Below are positions 1 through 5,628 of a stretch of DNA of 9,299 nucleotides, in pieces. The position numbers and the translations under genes are program-made. The notes under the pieces are model-generated. The model saw nothing but the letters and a program-made list of their open reading frames with translations, was not told the origin of the DNA and ran no database searches. The DNA is taken from contig JAUPKV010000498.1 of assembly GCA_030837265.1 (NCBI GenBank), positions 1 through 9,299 of the forward strand. The letters are read 5' to 3'. Numbering within the stretch: position 1 is the first letter of the stretch; the number at the start of each line of letters is the position of its first letter. Origin of the DNA: Methanobacteriota archaeon (GTDB taxonomy: Archaea; Halobacteriota; Methanosarcinia; Methanosarcinales; Methanosarcinaceae).

Positions 1-71
1 TGTTGCATTTTTCCTGAAACATCTTCTCTTAAATAAGTTTCAGATTGATACAACACTTTCCCATTAGACAT
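1..71 (-). pseudogene. 5' fragment resembling an RRXRR/IscB-type RNA-guided nuclease, cut by the window edge
   Basis: Read on the minus strand, an ATG at 71-69 opens 23 codons that run off the left edge. The peptide contains KVLYQSE, then TYLREDVSGKMQ. In IscB-like RRXRR/HNH proteins a segment of the form 'NGKVLYxSEvxLRxDixxKMxQR' follows the first RuvC strand and leads into the arginine-rich bridge helix, so the match is to an internal part of that family rather than to its N-terminus. Just upstream in the same frame is a TAG at 83-81; the earlier codons (back to an ATG at 161-159) show only weak resemblance to the expected RuvC-I strand. The copy is therefore either 5'-truncated and decayed, or reads through the amber codon. 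Recognition rests on about 20 residues and memory of the family. Confidence 0.45.
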
Positions 72-119
72 AGCACAGACCTATCGTTTACCAATATTAC
101 TTTCTCCTATTGGTATCTG

Positions 120-186
120 GTCAACAAGGGCTTTCTTACAAGCCCCGTCCTCAAAAATCATCAGATTTTTGGGAGGGGTAGTTGAC
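120..186 (-). ncRNA. Structured segment beside the IscB-like fragment, possible omega-RNA scaffold or transposon end
   Basis: The segment is closed by GTCAAC (120-125) and GTTGAC (181-186), which are exact reverse complements. Inside are two further hairpins. One pairs AAGGGCTT with AAGCCC near 126-145 around a short loop. The other pairs CAAAAATC (152-159) with GATTTTTG (164-171) around a 4-base loop, extended by C-rich bases at 143-148 facing the G-rich run 172-177. The whole can fold as a three-way junction. Conserved hairpins bounded by GTCAACTACCCC and GGGGCTTG are a familiar feature of IS200/IS605-like and IscB-type elements, and the IscB omega-RNA lies directly upstream of its ORF, which is the arrangement here on the minus strand. 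The function is inferred; the pairing is visible. Confidence 0.45.
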
Positions 187-192
187 TTCTAC

Positions 193-693
193 TTATTTTT
201 CCCTATTGTGAATGATCTCATAGCTCACGTTTCCTCTATCGATGCTCTCTTTTACAAGTTGTTCCCTTCTTGAGAGCGTGCAGTTTTTTCCTGATTTAAC
301 TTCAACAAAAATAACTTTATTCATTTCTCCTTCGGAAAGCCCGTCAAAGATTATGAAATCAACAGGTGTACCAAGAAAACGAGCATCTTTAGGGTTGTGT
401 TTAAAATCCGGGAAATAAGGTATCAGGTGCTCCGTAACCTTTCCCCGTGTAATTGCCTCGCTTTTCTTCACTGCATCCTGGCGGATTTTTTTTTCTTCTT
501 CAAGTTTCCATGTCCGAAAGAGAATATCAGCTTTTTCGGAAACCTGGCGTTCCATCTCTCTCGCTTGCCAGGTTTCAAACATCTCTCGGGCTCGAGATTC
601 TTCGCCGCCTTTTATCTGGATATATTTCAGGAGCAGGTAAACTGCAAGCAGGATCAGAAAAAAGATAATAATTAAACTCATCAAGTCATCCAC
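193..693 (-). CDS. Membrane-anchored endonuclease related to archaeal Holliday junction resolvase (PF10107-like)
   Basis: This 166-residue protein has a hydrophobic segment at about residues 5-23, a charged, probably coiled-coil stretch (about 30-80), and a PD-(D/E)XK-type nuclease fold in the C-terminal half. Visible active-site candidates are E88 in VTEHL, D112 in TPVDF, and E131 and K133 in VEVKSGK; the sequence NPKDARFLG before the aspartate is typical of the family. Proteins of this group are annotated as Holliday-junction-resolvase-related from homology; the true substrate is unknown, and the membrane anchor argues against a simple recombination enzyme. The start is GTG at 693-691, chosen because GGAG (plus-strand 702-705) sits 8 bases upstream; an in-frame ATG four codons later is the alternative. 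The usual family length and an intact C-terminus suggest a complete gene. It is divergent from azlC. Confidence 0.8.
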   Translation of the reverse strand: MDDLMSLIIIFFLILLAVYLLLKYIQIKGGEESRAREMFETWQAREMERQVSEKADILFRTWKLEEEKKIRQDAVKKSEAITRGKVTEHLIPYFPDFKHNPKDARFLGTPVDFIIFDGLSEGEMNKVIFVEVKSGKNCTLSRREQLVKESIDRGNVSYEIIHNREK

Positions 694-738
694 AGTTATT
701 TCTCCAACTCTGAGAGTTATCTAGAGCTCATAAACGGC

Positions 739-750
739 TATATATTTAAA
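739..750 (-). promoter_or_regulatory. TATA box of the endonuclease gene
   Basis: On the minus strand this reads TTTAAATATATA, a good archaeal TATA box. It lies 46 bases before the GTG start, so a transcript starting about 25 bases downstream would have a leader of roughly 20 bases containing the GGAG site. Confidence 0.5.
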
Positions 751-765
751 ACTTCCATAGGATTT

Positions 766-782
766 GATTCAAGACTTGAATC
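766..782. promoter_or_regulatory. Perfect 17-base palindrome between divergent promoters, candidate operator
   Basis: GATTCAAG, a central A, then CTTGAATC form a perfect inverted repeat. It lies between the minus-strand TATA box (739-750) and the plus-strand TATA candidate (806-815), where a dimeric regulator could act on either promoter. In Bacillus subtilis the azl operon is controlled by the Lrp-family protein AzlB; whether an Lrp-type regulator binds here is inference, and no regulator gene is present in the window. Confidence 0.45.
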
Positions 783-805
783 TACGCCAGCAAAAGATAA
801 ATAGG

Positions 806-815
806 ATAAATATAA
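806..815 (+). promoter_or_regulatory. TATA box candidate for azlCD
   Basis: The sequence ATAAATATAA fits an archaeal TATA box. A start about 25 bases downstream would give a leader of roughly 85 bases. A second AT-rich candidate, AAGATAAATAG, lies just upstream at 794-804, so the exact box is uncertain. Confidence 0.35.
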
Positions 816-927
816 TTTTCATATTTCATTTTTAGATACAACAAAAGATCTTAGAAGATAAATGGCCCTTCTTTAAAGGGCGAGGATTAAAAAATAAAAG
901 TGGGATAGGATAAAAAGGGAGTCAGGC

Positions 928-1665
928 ATGAGAGAGACGAGTAAACATAGACTCGGGGGACAGGATAATGATATTTTTATAAGTGCCTTAAGGGTCACGA
1001 TTCCTGTTTTTCTCGGTTATATCCCTCTAGGAATTGCTTTCGGACTTCTATTCAGCGGTGCAGGGTATCATTGGGTTTATGCTTTTCTTATGAGTCTTTT
1101 CGTTTATGCAGGTTCAGCACAGTTTTTAGCAGTTGCTTTACTTGTTGCCGGGGCAGGAATAACGGATTTTGTAGTGGCTACGCTGCTTTTAAATCTGAGG
1201 CATTCATTCTACGGATTGTCTATGCTGGAGAAATTTTCAGATATCGGACGAATCAAACCTTATTTGATTTTCGCATTAACTGATGAAACATATGCTCTTT
1301 TGACTACTACCGGAGTGCCACAAGGAGGCTCGAAATCAAAATTTTACTTTTATATTTCAGCTCTAAATCATCTCTACTGGATCGCAGGTTCTGTACTGGG
1401 AGCTGTGCTTGGTTCCATCCTTGACCTTAACCTTAAGGGCATGAGTTTTGTACTTACTGCACTCTTTGTGGTTTTAGCAATTGAACAATATTTCGGTTCA
1501 AAAGTTCGTTTTCCTTTTATAGCTGCAGTTGTAGCCGGGGTGCTTTCTCTAATGTTCTCAAGACCTGAGAATTTTCTCCTCACGGCCATTATTTTCGGAA
1601 CCTTAATTCTTATATCAAGGGAAAAATTAGCTGAAAACCATCATCAGGTAACTAAAGGAAATTAA
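928..1665 (+). CDS. azlC: AzlC family branched-chain amino acid exporter, large subunit
   Basis: This 245-residue, highly hydrophobic membrane protein has the AzlC (PF03591) hallmarks in order: GYIPLGIAFG (30-39) in the first membrane segment, YAGSAQF (60-66), LLNLRHSFYG (87-96), LTDETYALL (117-125) and LNHLYWIAG (146-154), followed by several more membrane segments to about residue 230 and a short polar tail. Length matches the family. With AzlD it forms a two-component exporter of branched-chain amino acids, known in bacteria also to export toxic analogues such as azaleucine; the substrate here is inferred from the family. The ATG at 928 is supported by GGGAG at 917-921, 6 bases upstream. 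azlD starts 33 bases after the stop, so the two are probably co-transcribed. The N-terminal 18 residues are hydrophilic and presumably cytoplasmic. Confidence 0.9.
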   Translation: MRETSKHRLGGQDNDIFISALRVTIPVFLGYIPLGIAFGLLFSGAGYHWVYAFLMSLFVYAGSAQFLAVALLVAGAGITDFVVATLLLNLRHSFYGLSMLEKFSDIGRIKPYLIFALTDETYALLTTTGVPQGGSKSKFYFYISALNHLYWIAGSVLGAVLGSILDLNLKGMSFVLTALFVVLAIEQYFGSKVRFPFIAAVVAGVLSLMFSRPENFLLTAIIFGTLILISREKLAENHHQVTKGN

Positions 1666-1698
1666 GTGGGAAATTAAAAAAGTAACCAAGAGGATTTT

Positions 1699-2043
1699 AT
1701 GATAAATGTGCTACTAATGCTCGAGATCATTCTGGTTATAGCTTTTGTCACTTTTGTAACAAGGGCTTTTCCTTTTATCTGTTTTGGCTCAAGAGAGCCG
1801 CCAAATATTCTTTTAACTATAGAGAAAAATTTGCCTCCGATGATTCTCTTGTTGTTGGTTATCTATTGCCTTAAAGATGTTCATTGGTTTTCAGCTCCAT
1901 ATGGGACTCCGGAGTTGTTTTCCACAGGAATAGTAGCAGCGCTGCATTTCTGGAAGAGAAACGCCATGCTCAGCATCTTTACTGGAACAGCAATTTATAT
2001 GATCCTGGTGCAATTCAATTTTTTTTCTTCTCTATTTAGCTAA
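1699..2043 (+). CDS. azlD: AzlD family branched-chain amino acid exporter, small subunit
   Basis: The protein has 114 residues, the normal size for AzlD (PF05437), and about four membrane segments. Family-typical sequences are TFVTRAFPF near residues 18-26, LPPMILLLLVIYCLKD in the middle, and LHFWKRNAMLSIFTGTAIY near the C-terminus. AzlD is the small partner that AzlC needs for export of branched-chain amino acids. The start ATG is preceded by GAGG at 1690-1693 with 5 bases of spacing. It lies 33 bases after azlC on the same strand with no promoter-like sequence between them, which supports one operon. Confidence 0.88.
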   Translation: MINVLLMLEIILVIAFVTFVTRAFPFICFGSREPPNILLTIEKNLPPMILLLLVIYCLKDVHWFSAPYGTPELFSTGIVAALHFWKRNAMLSIFTGTAIYMILVQFNFFSSLFS

Positions 2044-2336
2044 TTTCATGATCTGAATGAAGAATGAATGATTGAAAAAATGGAAAAGTAAACCTGATCG
2101 GAGGAGGTCTGAGGCGCAAGCCAAGGCATAGCATTAAAATTTTTAAGCTTGCGGACAAAGAGAAGTTATTGTCTATCATCCTTAAAAAAATCCAATAATT
2201 CCCTTTAATTTTCAGCTTGAAAGGGTGTATAAATTCATCGGCAATAAATGTATTATGTTAATCTACTTAAATTTTATCTCTGAGTTGCCTTTTATGTAAA
2301 AATTAAAATTCTGAGTAAAAATTCAACTAAAAGTTC
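2044..2336. other. Gene-free intergenic stretch after azlD
   Basis: I see no gene in these 293 bases: all six frames are broken by frequent stops and none resembles a known protein. The only structure is an inverted repeat, CGCAAGC (2115-2121) with GCTTGCG (2147-2153), around a 25-base AT-rich loop. It is followed by no clear T-run, so a terminator role for azlCD is only possible. The right half (about 2230-2330) is very AT-rich. Confidence 0.5.
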
Positions 2337-2394
2337 TTGTCTGAAACCCTAAACGTCATGAAAACAACGAATACATTATTATCATTAACATTCA

Positions 2395-2403
2395 TTATAT
2401 TTA
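2395..2403 (+). promoter_or_regulatory. TATA box candidate for the small gene at 2463
   Basis: TTATATTTA lies about 60 bases before the ATG at 2463, giving a predicted leader of roughly 35-40 bases. If real it argues against the longer start codons at 2337 and 2358, because the box would lie inside that longer reading frame. Confidence 0.3.
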
Positions 2404-2462
2404 ATGTGCCTTCAAGATGTCATAAACGTAACCTAGACATAATTCGTGATCGGATTTGCTCT

Positions 2463-2660
2463 ATGAGTGACACCAAGTTGGTTACGTATGAATATGATTT
2501 GTCTCTCGAGATAAGTCTACTAATTCGAGGATGGATCCAGGATAATACCGAAGGAAAGAATACTCCACTTTTTTACTTAGAGGAATCTATAGAGAAATTC
2601 AATACTGAATTAAGACTAGTGCGTGAGGAAATGCTGAAAAGAGGTTTGGAGAAACGATAA
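2463..2660 (+). CDS. Small protein of unknown function
   Basis: I do not recognise this 65-residue protein. It is soluble and charged, with a likely amphipathic helical C-terminal half (LEESIEKFNTELRLVREEMLKRGLEKR at its end) and no cysteine cluster, signal peptide or membrane segment. The frame stays open upstream to a TTG at 2337 and an ATG at 2358, which would give 107 or 100 residues. I prefer the ATG at 2463 because a GTGATC sequence (2446-2451), resembling the GGTGATC form of the archaeal ribosome binding site, lies 11 bases upstream, a TATA-like TTATATTTA (2395-2403) is correctly spaced for a short leader, and the upstream codons look AT-rich and non-coding. It stands alone between azlD and the convergent large secreted-protein gene. 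Confidence 0.5.
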   Translation: MSDTKLVTYEYDLSLEISLLIRGWIQDNTEGKNTPLFYLEESIEKFNTELRLVREEMLKRGLEKR

Positions 2661-2721
2661 AGTCGCAAGCTTGAGATAAATCCGCAACCGCGAAAGCACA
2701 TATCGGAGTACAAAATCTCCT

Positions 2722-5310
2722 TCATTTCAGAAGATTCTCAATGTCTCTCACAACAGACTGAATAAGCCCTATATACTTTTCAAATGGTGATTCGGGACTA
2801 CAAAAAACGGCAGGTTGATAGCTGATAGTACGCGAATAAATGTCAGGCTTATACGGTACATTTCGATAATCCTGCCATACTATACTGTCACCATAAATAG
2901 CAGGAAATTCCTGCTCTGATTTATTTGTGGTAATCTGAGCTTCTCTGGAAGTAGAGATGTCATACATATATATATCATCGTTGCCGTTTCTATAGTCCTG
3001 CCACACAATTATATTGCCAAATATTGCAGAATAGCACGCTCTTTTACTAGTGGAAATCTGAGTCTCATTGTGATTGAGGAGGTCATATTCGTAAATATCG
3101 GAACTCGATAGATCAAATTCATCAGCAAGGCGATGATCCTCCCACACAACCCTATCTCCATAGATAGCTGGATTATATGATTTTCCGTTTACAGTTACTG
3201 CAGTTAACTTATTGGTTGAAATATTATACATGTAAATATTGCTCTGCCCTTCGCTGCACCTTTCCCATACTATCCTGTCACTGTAGATATTCGGGTGAAT
3301 ATTATCTGATCCATCGTTAGTAATCCGGACTTCTTTGTCGGTAGAAATATTGTACATGAAGATGTCGTGATTTATTCCAGAGCTCCTTTTTTCCCATACT
3401 ATCCTATCCCCATAGATAGCTGGGTGAACATGATCAAATCCATCGTTTGTAATTCTGACCTCTCGGAGAGTAGAGATATTGTACATGTAAATCTCTTTGT
3501 TTCCATTGCGTCCATCCTCCCAAACAATTCTATCCCCAAAAATCTTAGGATTTTCCTGCCAGGATTTGTTAGTGGTGATTCGAGTTTCCACTGAAGTGGA
3601 TAGGTCAAACATATAGATATCCCAGCTTCCGTTGTCCAGGTTTTCATTTCTGTAATCTTGCCACACTATTCGATCTCTGTATATCGCTGGAAATTTCTTT
3701 ATAGCTATGTAGTTAGTAATCTGAGTTTCATTAATCTGAGTTTCATTTACCATGGGTGAAATTATTTGAGAAGGAGCTGGGGTAATATCACTGCTGAAGC
3801 CCTCAGAAGGTAGTATCATTGTTTGGTTATTCACGCCTGATTTTGAGGCATACTGAGTATTTCCGTCCGGGCCTATGTTTATCCGATTTCCGTTAGGTTC
3901 AGGTTCTTTAGAAGAGTCAGAATAAGGATAACCTGCATCAATGCAGGGAGAACTCACTTTGTCTTTAATCCAGTTTTCCCCATCAAAGCGGCCTGCAGTC
4001 GATAGAAGGTGATAATCATGGTTTTTCCGGTCTGCAAAGAGCGGGTTCACGTATATATCTGATGTCGAGCTACAGTTCTTATAAACCCCGCCCGAATTAT
4101 TATAAAGGCAGTTATTTTGCAAAACTAAATTGTTTGTTTCGGGGAAATCATTAATTACTGCGTATCCTGTTTCATTTGGTTCATTTAGACGTTTTTGAGT
4201 ATTTAGGATTATATTATTGCGTACAATAGTTTTGAATCCACCTTTAGGGACATATTCTGGGGGTGACATGCAGAAGATAGTAGCACCATAACATCTGTCA
4301 AATACGTTATTTTCAATAAAGGTATAATTGAATCCATTAGCTACAATACCTCCGACAGTGGTAATACTGGGATTAGTACCTGTGCTGTAAAATATATTAT
4401 TATGGATATGAACACTTTTTTCCTGACCTTCTATACCAGTTGAATTATCATTATCCACCATCCAGATTCCAGGCCCAAAAGTGTTACTTATAATATTATT
4501 ATATACCTCTACATCGTTTACAACATCTGTCTGGTTTGAGCCGTCCGGTCCTTTATCAATTTGTATCCCAGGACCTCCGGCACTCCAATGATGAAACGAG
4601 TCGATGAAGTTATCGTGCAGTTCTACGTTATTGGAATTCCAAATTCTAAGACCGCTATTGGTCCTGCAAGTGATGCGATTATTCCAGGCTTTTACATTTT
4701 CACATCTTATTGCAAACAAGCCATCGTGTCCGAGCTTGTATATAGTGTTGTTGTAAAACTGAATGTTTTTGCCCTGCCTTACCCTCAATCCATCTCCATT
4801 CCCATCGTGCATGTACATATCATGTACTTTTACATTGCTACAGTGAGTAAAGTACATTACATTGTAGTATCCCTTTCCTAGCATTATTTCACTATTACCT
4901 TCATTGTTTACATTAACCTCAAAGCCTCTGACTGTAATGTTGTCATTTCCCGAATATTTCATCTGCCCTATAAGGGGTTTCATCGTAGGCCAACCAGCAT
5001 GATCAGCTAGTTTGATTACAGTAGAAGAGTCTCCTTCAAGTACCGAATCACGACCAATTAAAATAGTGTCATTGATTGAATATGTGAATGGTCCTTTAAG
5101 ATACACTGTTGTATATTCAGGTTTGCTGGCAACAAACTCTAATGCTCGATTTATCTGTATCTGGTCACTATTTCCATCGCAGTTGTAATCGCCACTGCCA
5201 TCTCCAGCAATATAAACTATCGGAGGGGAACTTATACATGAAGCAACAGGAACGCTGATAAGGATAAAAGAAACAAAAGTAAAAGAAATCGCGAATACTC
5301 TTCTGGGCAT
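2722..5310 (-). CDS. Secreted surface protein: right-handed parallel beta-helix joined to a seven-repeat beta-propeller
   Basis: The 862-residue protein starts with a signal peptide (about 1-25; the end PVASC also resembles a lipobox). A motif DYNCDGNSDQ (41-50), similar to an EF-hand or dockerin calcium loop, comes next. Residues about 70-430 form a NosD/pectate-lyase-like right-handed beta-helix with recurring NNI, NNT and NNV turns, ending with SPCIDAG...PNGNRINIGPDGNT (454-484), a common end module in Methanosarcina surface proteins. After a linker, residues about 530-830 hold seven repeats of the form PAIYGDRIVWxDxRNGNxDIYMYNIST...ITTN, a TolB-like propeller; NETQITN before repeat 1 could close the ring. 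Many N-x-S/T sequons suggest heavy glycosylation. No C-terminal anchor is visible. Similar beta-helix domains occur in Methanosarcina disaggregatase-like proteins; polysaccharide binding or cleavage is inference. AGGTGAT (5314-5320) precedes the ATG. Confidence 0.85.
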   Translation of the reverse strand: MPRRVFAISFTFVSFILISVPVASCISSPPIVYIAGDGSGDYNCDGNSDQIQINRALEFVASKPEYTTVYLKGPFTYSINDTILIGRDSVLEGDSSTVIKLADHAGWPTMKPLIGQMKYSGNDNITVRGFEVNVNNEGNSEIMLGKGYYNVMYFTHCSNVKVHDMYMHDGNGDGLRVRQGKNIQFYNNTIYKLGHDGLFAIRCENVKAWNNRITCRTNSGLRIWNSNNVELHDNFIDSFHHWSAGGPGIQIDKGPDGSNQTDVVNDVEVYNNIISNTFGPGIWMVDNDNSTGIEGQEKSVHIHNNIFYSTGTNPSITTVGGIVANGFNYTFIENNVFDRCYGATIFCMSPPEYVPKGGFKTIVRNNIILNTQKRLNEPNETGYAVINDFPETNNLVLQNNCLYNNSGGVYKNCSSTSDIYVNPLFADRKNHDYHLLSTAGRFDGENWIKDKVSSPCIDAGYPYSDSSKEPEPNGNRINIGPDGNTQYASKSGVNNQTMILPSEGFSSDITPAPSQIISPMVNETQINETQITNYIAIKKFPAIYRDRIVWQDYRNENLDNGSWDIYMFDLSTSVETRITTNKSWQENPKIFGDRIVWEDGRNGNKEIYMYNISTLREVRITNDGFDHVHPAIYGDRIVWEKRSSGINHDIFMYNISTDKEVRITNDGSDNIHPNIYSDRIVWERCSEGQSNIYMYNISTNKLTAVTVNGKSYNPAIYGDRVVWEDHRLADEFDLSSSDIYEYDLLNHNETQISTSKRACYSAIFGNIIVWQDYRNGNDDIYMYDISTSREAQITTNKSEQEFPAIYGDSIVWQDYRNVPYKPDIYSRTISYQPAVFCSPESPFEKYIGLIQSVVRDIENLLK
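2821..3720 (-). repeat. Seven tandem propeller-blade repeats within the surface-protein gene
   Basis: Seven diverged copies of a roughly 42-residue unit occur, beginning near residues 540, 588, 629, 672, 713, 760 and 802. Each carries a version of P-x-I-Y-G-D-R-I-V-W followed by D-I-Y-M-Y-(N/D)-I-S-T and x-x-I-T-(T/N). The copies differ enough (repeats 1 and 5 have insertions) to rule out a very recent expansion. Seven blades is a standard closed propeller number. Confidence 0.8.
3718..3747 (-). repeat. Perfect 15-base tandem duplication in the linker of the surface-protein gene
   Basis: The plus-strand unit AATCTGAGTTTCATT occurs twice back to back and encodes NETQI-NETQI just before the first propeller blade. 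Being exact at the DNA level, it looks like a recent in-frame slippage event. It adds one extra N-glycosylation sequon. Confidence 0.8.
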
Positions 5311-5628
5311 ACTATCACCTGGGCCTGGTCATAAAGGTCTGTAAATAACTGACTGTATAACTATTTATGATTATTGAATTTACATTTAGATTAAAATAAA
5401 TATACAAACCAGAGATAAAATAGCAAGATCATTAACTAATGATAACTTTCTTAATTTAGTTCTATTTCAAAAGACTTCTCTTTTTGATCAAAAAACATAA
5501 CAAATTGAAAAAGAGCCATTGTACTTAGAATTACTTTGGATTCTAGCGCTAGTGTTTCATAACATCAATTTATATAGTCCTAAAGGTACATCTAAATGGA
5601 AAAGGGTGAATTTCTGGGGGTATAAGCA
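5311..5628. promoter_or_regulatory. Shared divergent promoter region between the surface-protein and asparagine-synthase-like genes
   Basis: The 318 bases contain no gene. For the minus-strand gene there are two TATA candidates, CATAAATA (plus 5362-5369) and TATATTTA (plus 5397-5404), with predicted leaders of about 30 and 65 bases. A palindrome ATCATTA-AC-TAATGAT (5428-5443) lies just upstream of them. For the plus-strand gene, TTTATATA at 5569-5576 is well placed for a leader of about 30 bases, and a 10-base palindrome CTAGCGCTAG (5543-5552) lies upstream of it. The remainder is AT-rich with no other visible structure. Confidence 0.5.

Noticed and set aside
397..675. Plus-strand frames opposite the endonuclease gene
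   Set aside because: They are antisense to conserved nuclease motifs, rich in Phe and Leu from the complement of Lys and Glu codons, and lack ribosome binding sites.
2115..2153. CGCAAGC/GCTTGCG inverted repeat as a terminator or insertion-sequence end
   Set aside because: The loop is 25 bases long, there is no T-run, no target duplication and no transposase nearby, so I only mention it in the intergenic entry.
2701..2720. GGAG/CTCC hairpin after the surface-protein gene
   Set aside because: The stem is only 4 bp with an 8-base loop and has no adjoining T-run, so it is not distinguishable from chance.
2821..3720. CRISPR-like array suggested by regularly spaced repeats
   Set aside because: The repeats are diverged, about 126 bases apart, lie within one long reading frame and translate as propeller blades.
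4561..4881. A 106-codon plus-strand frame within the surface-protein gene
   Set aside because: The minus strand here encodes the beta-helix with clear repeating motifs; the plus frame has no recognisable features and no ribosome binding site.
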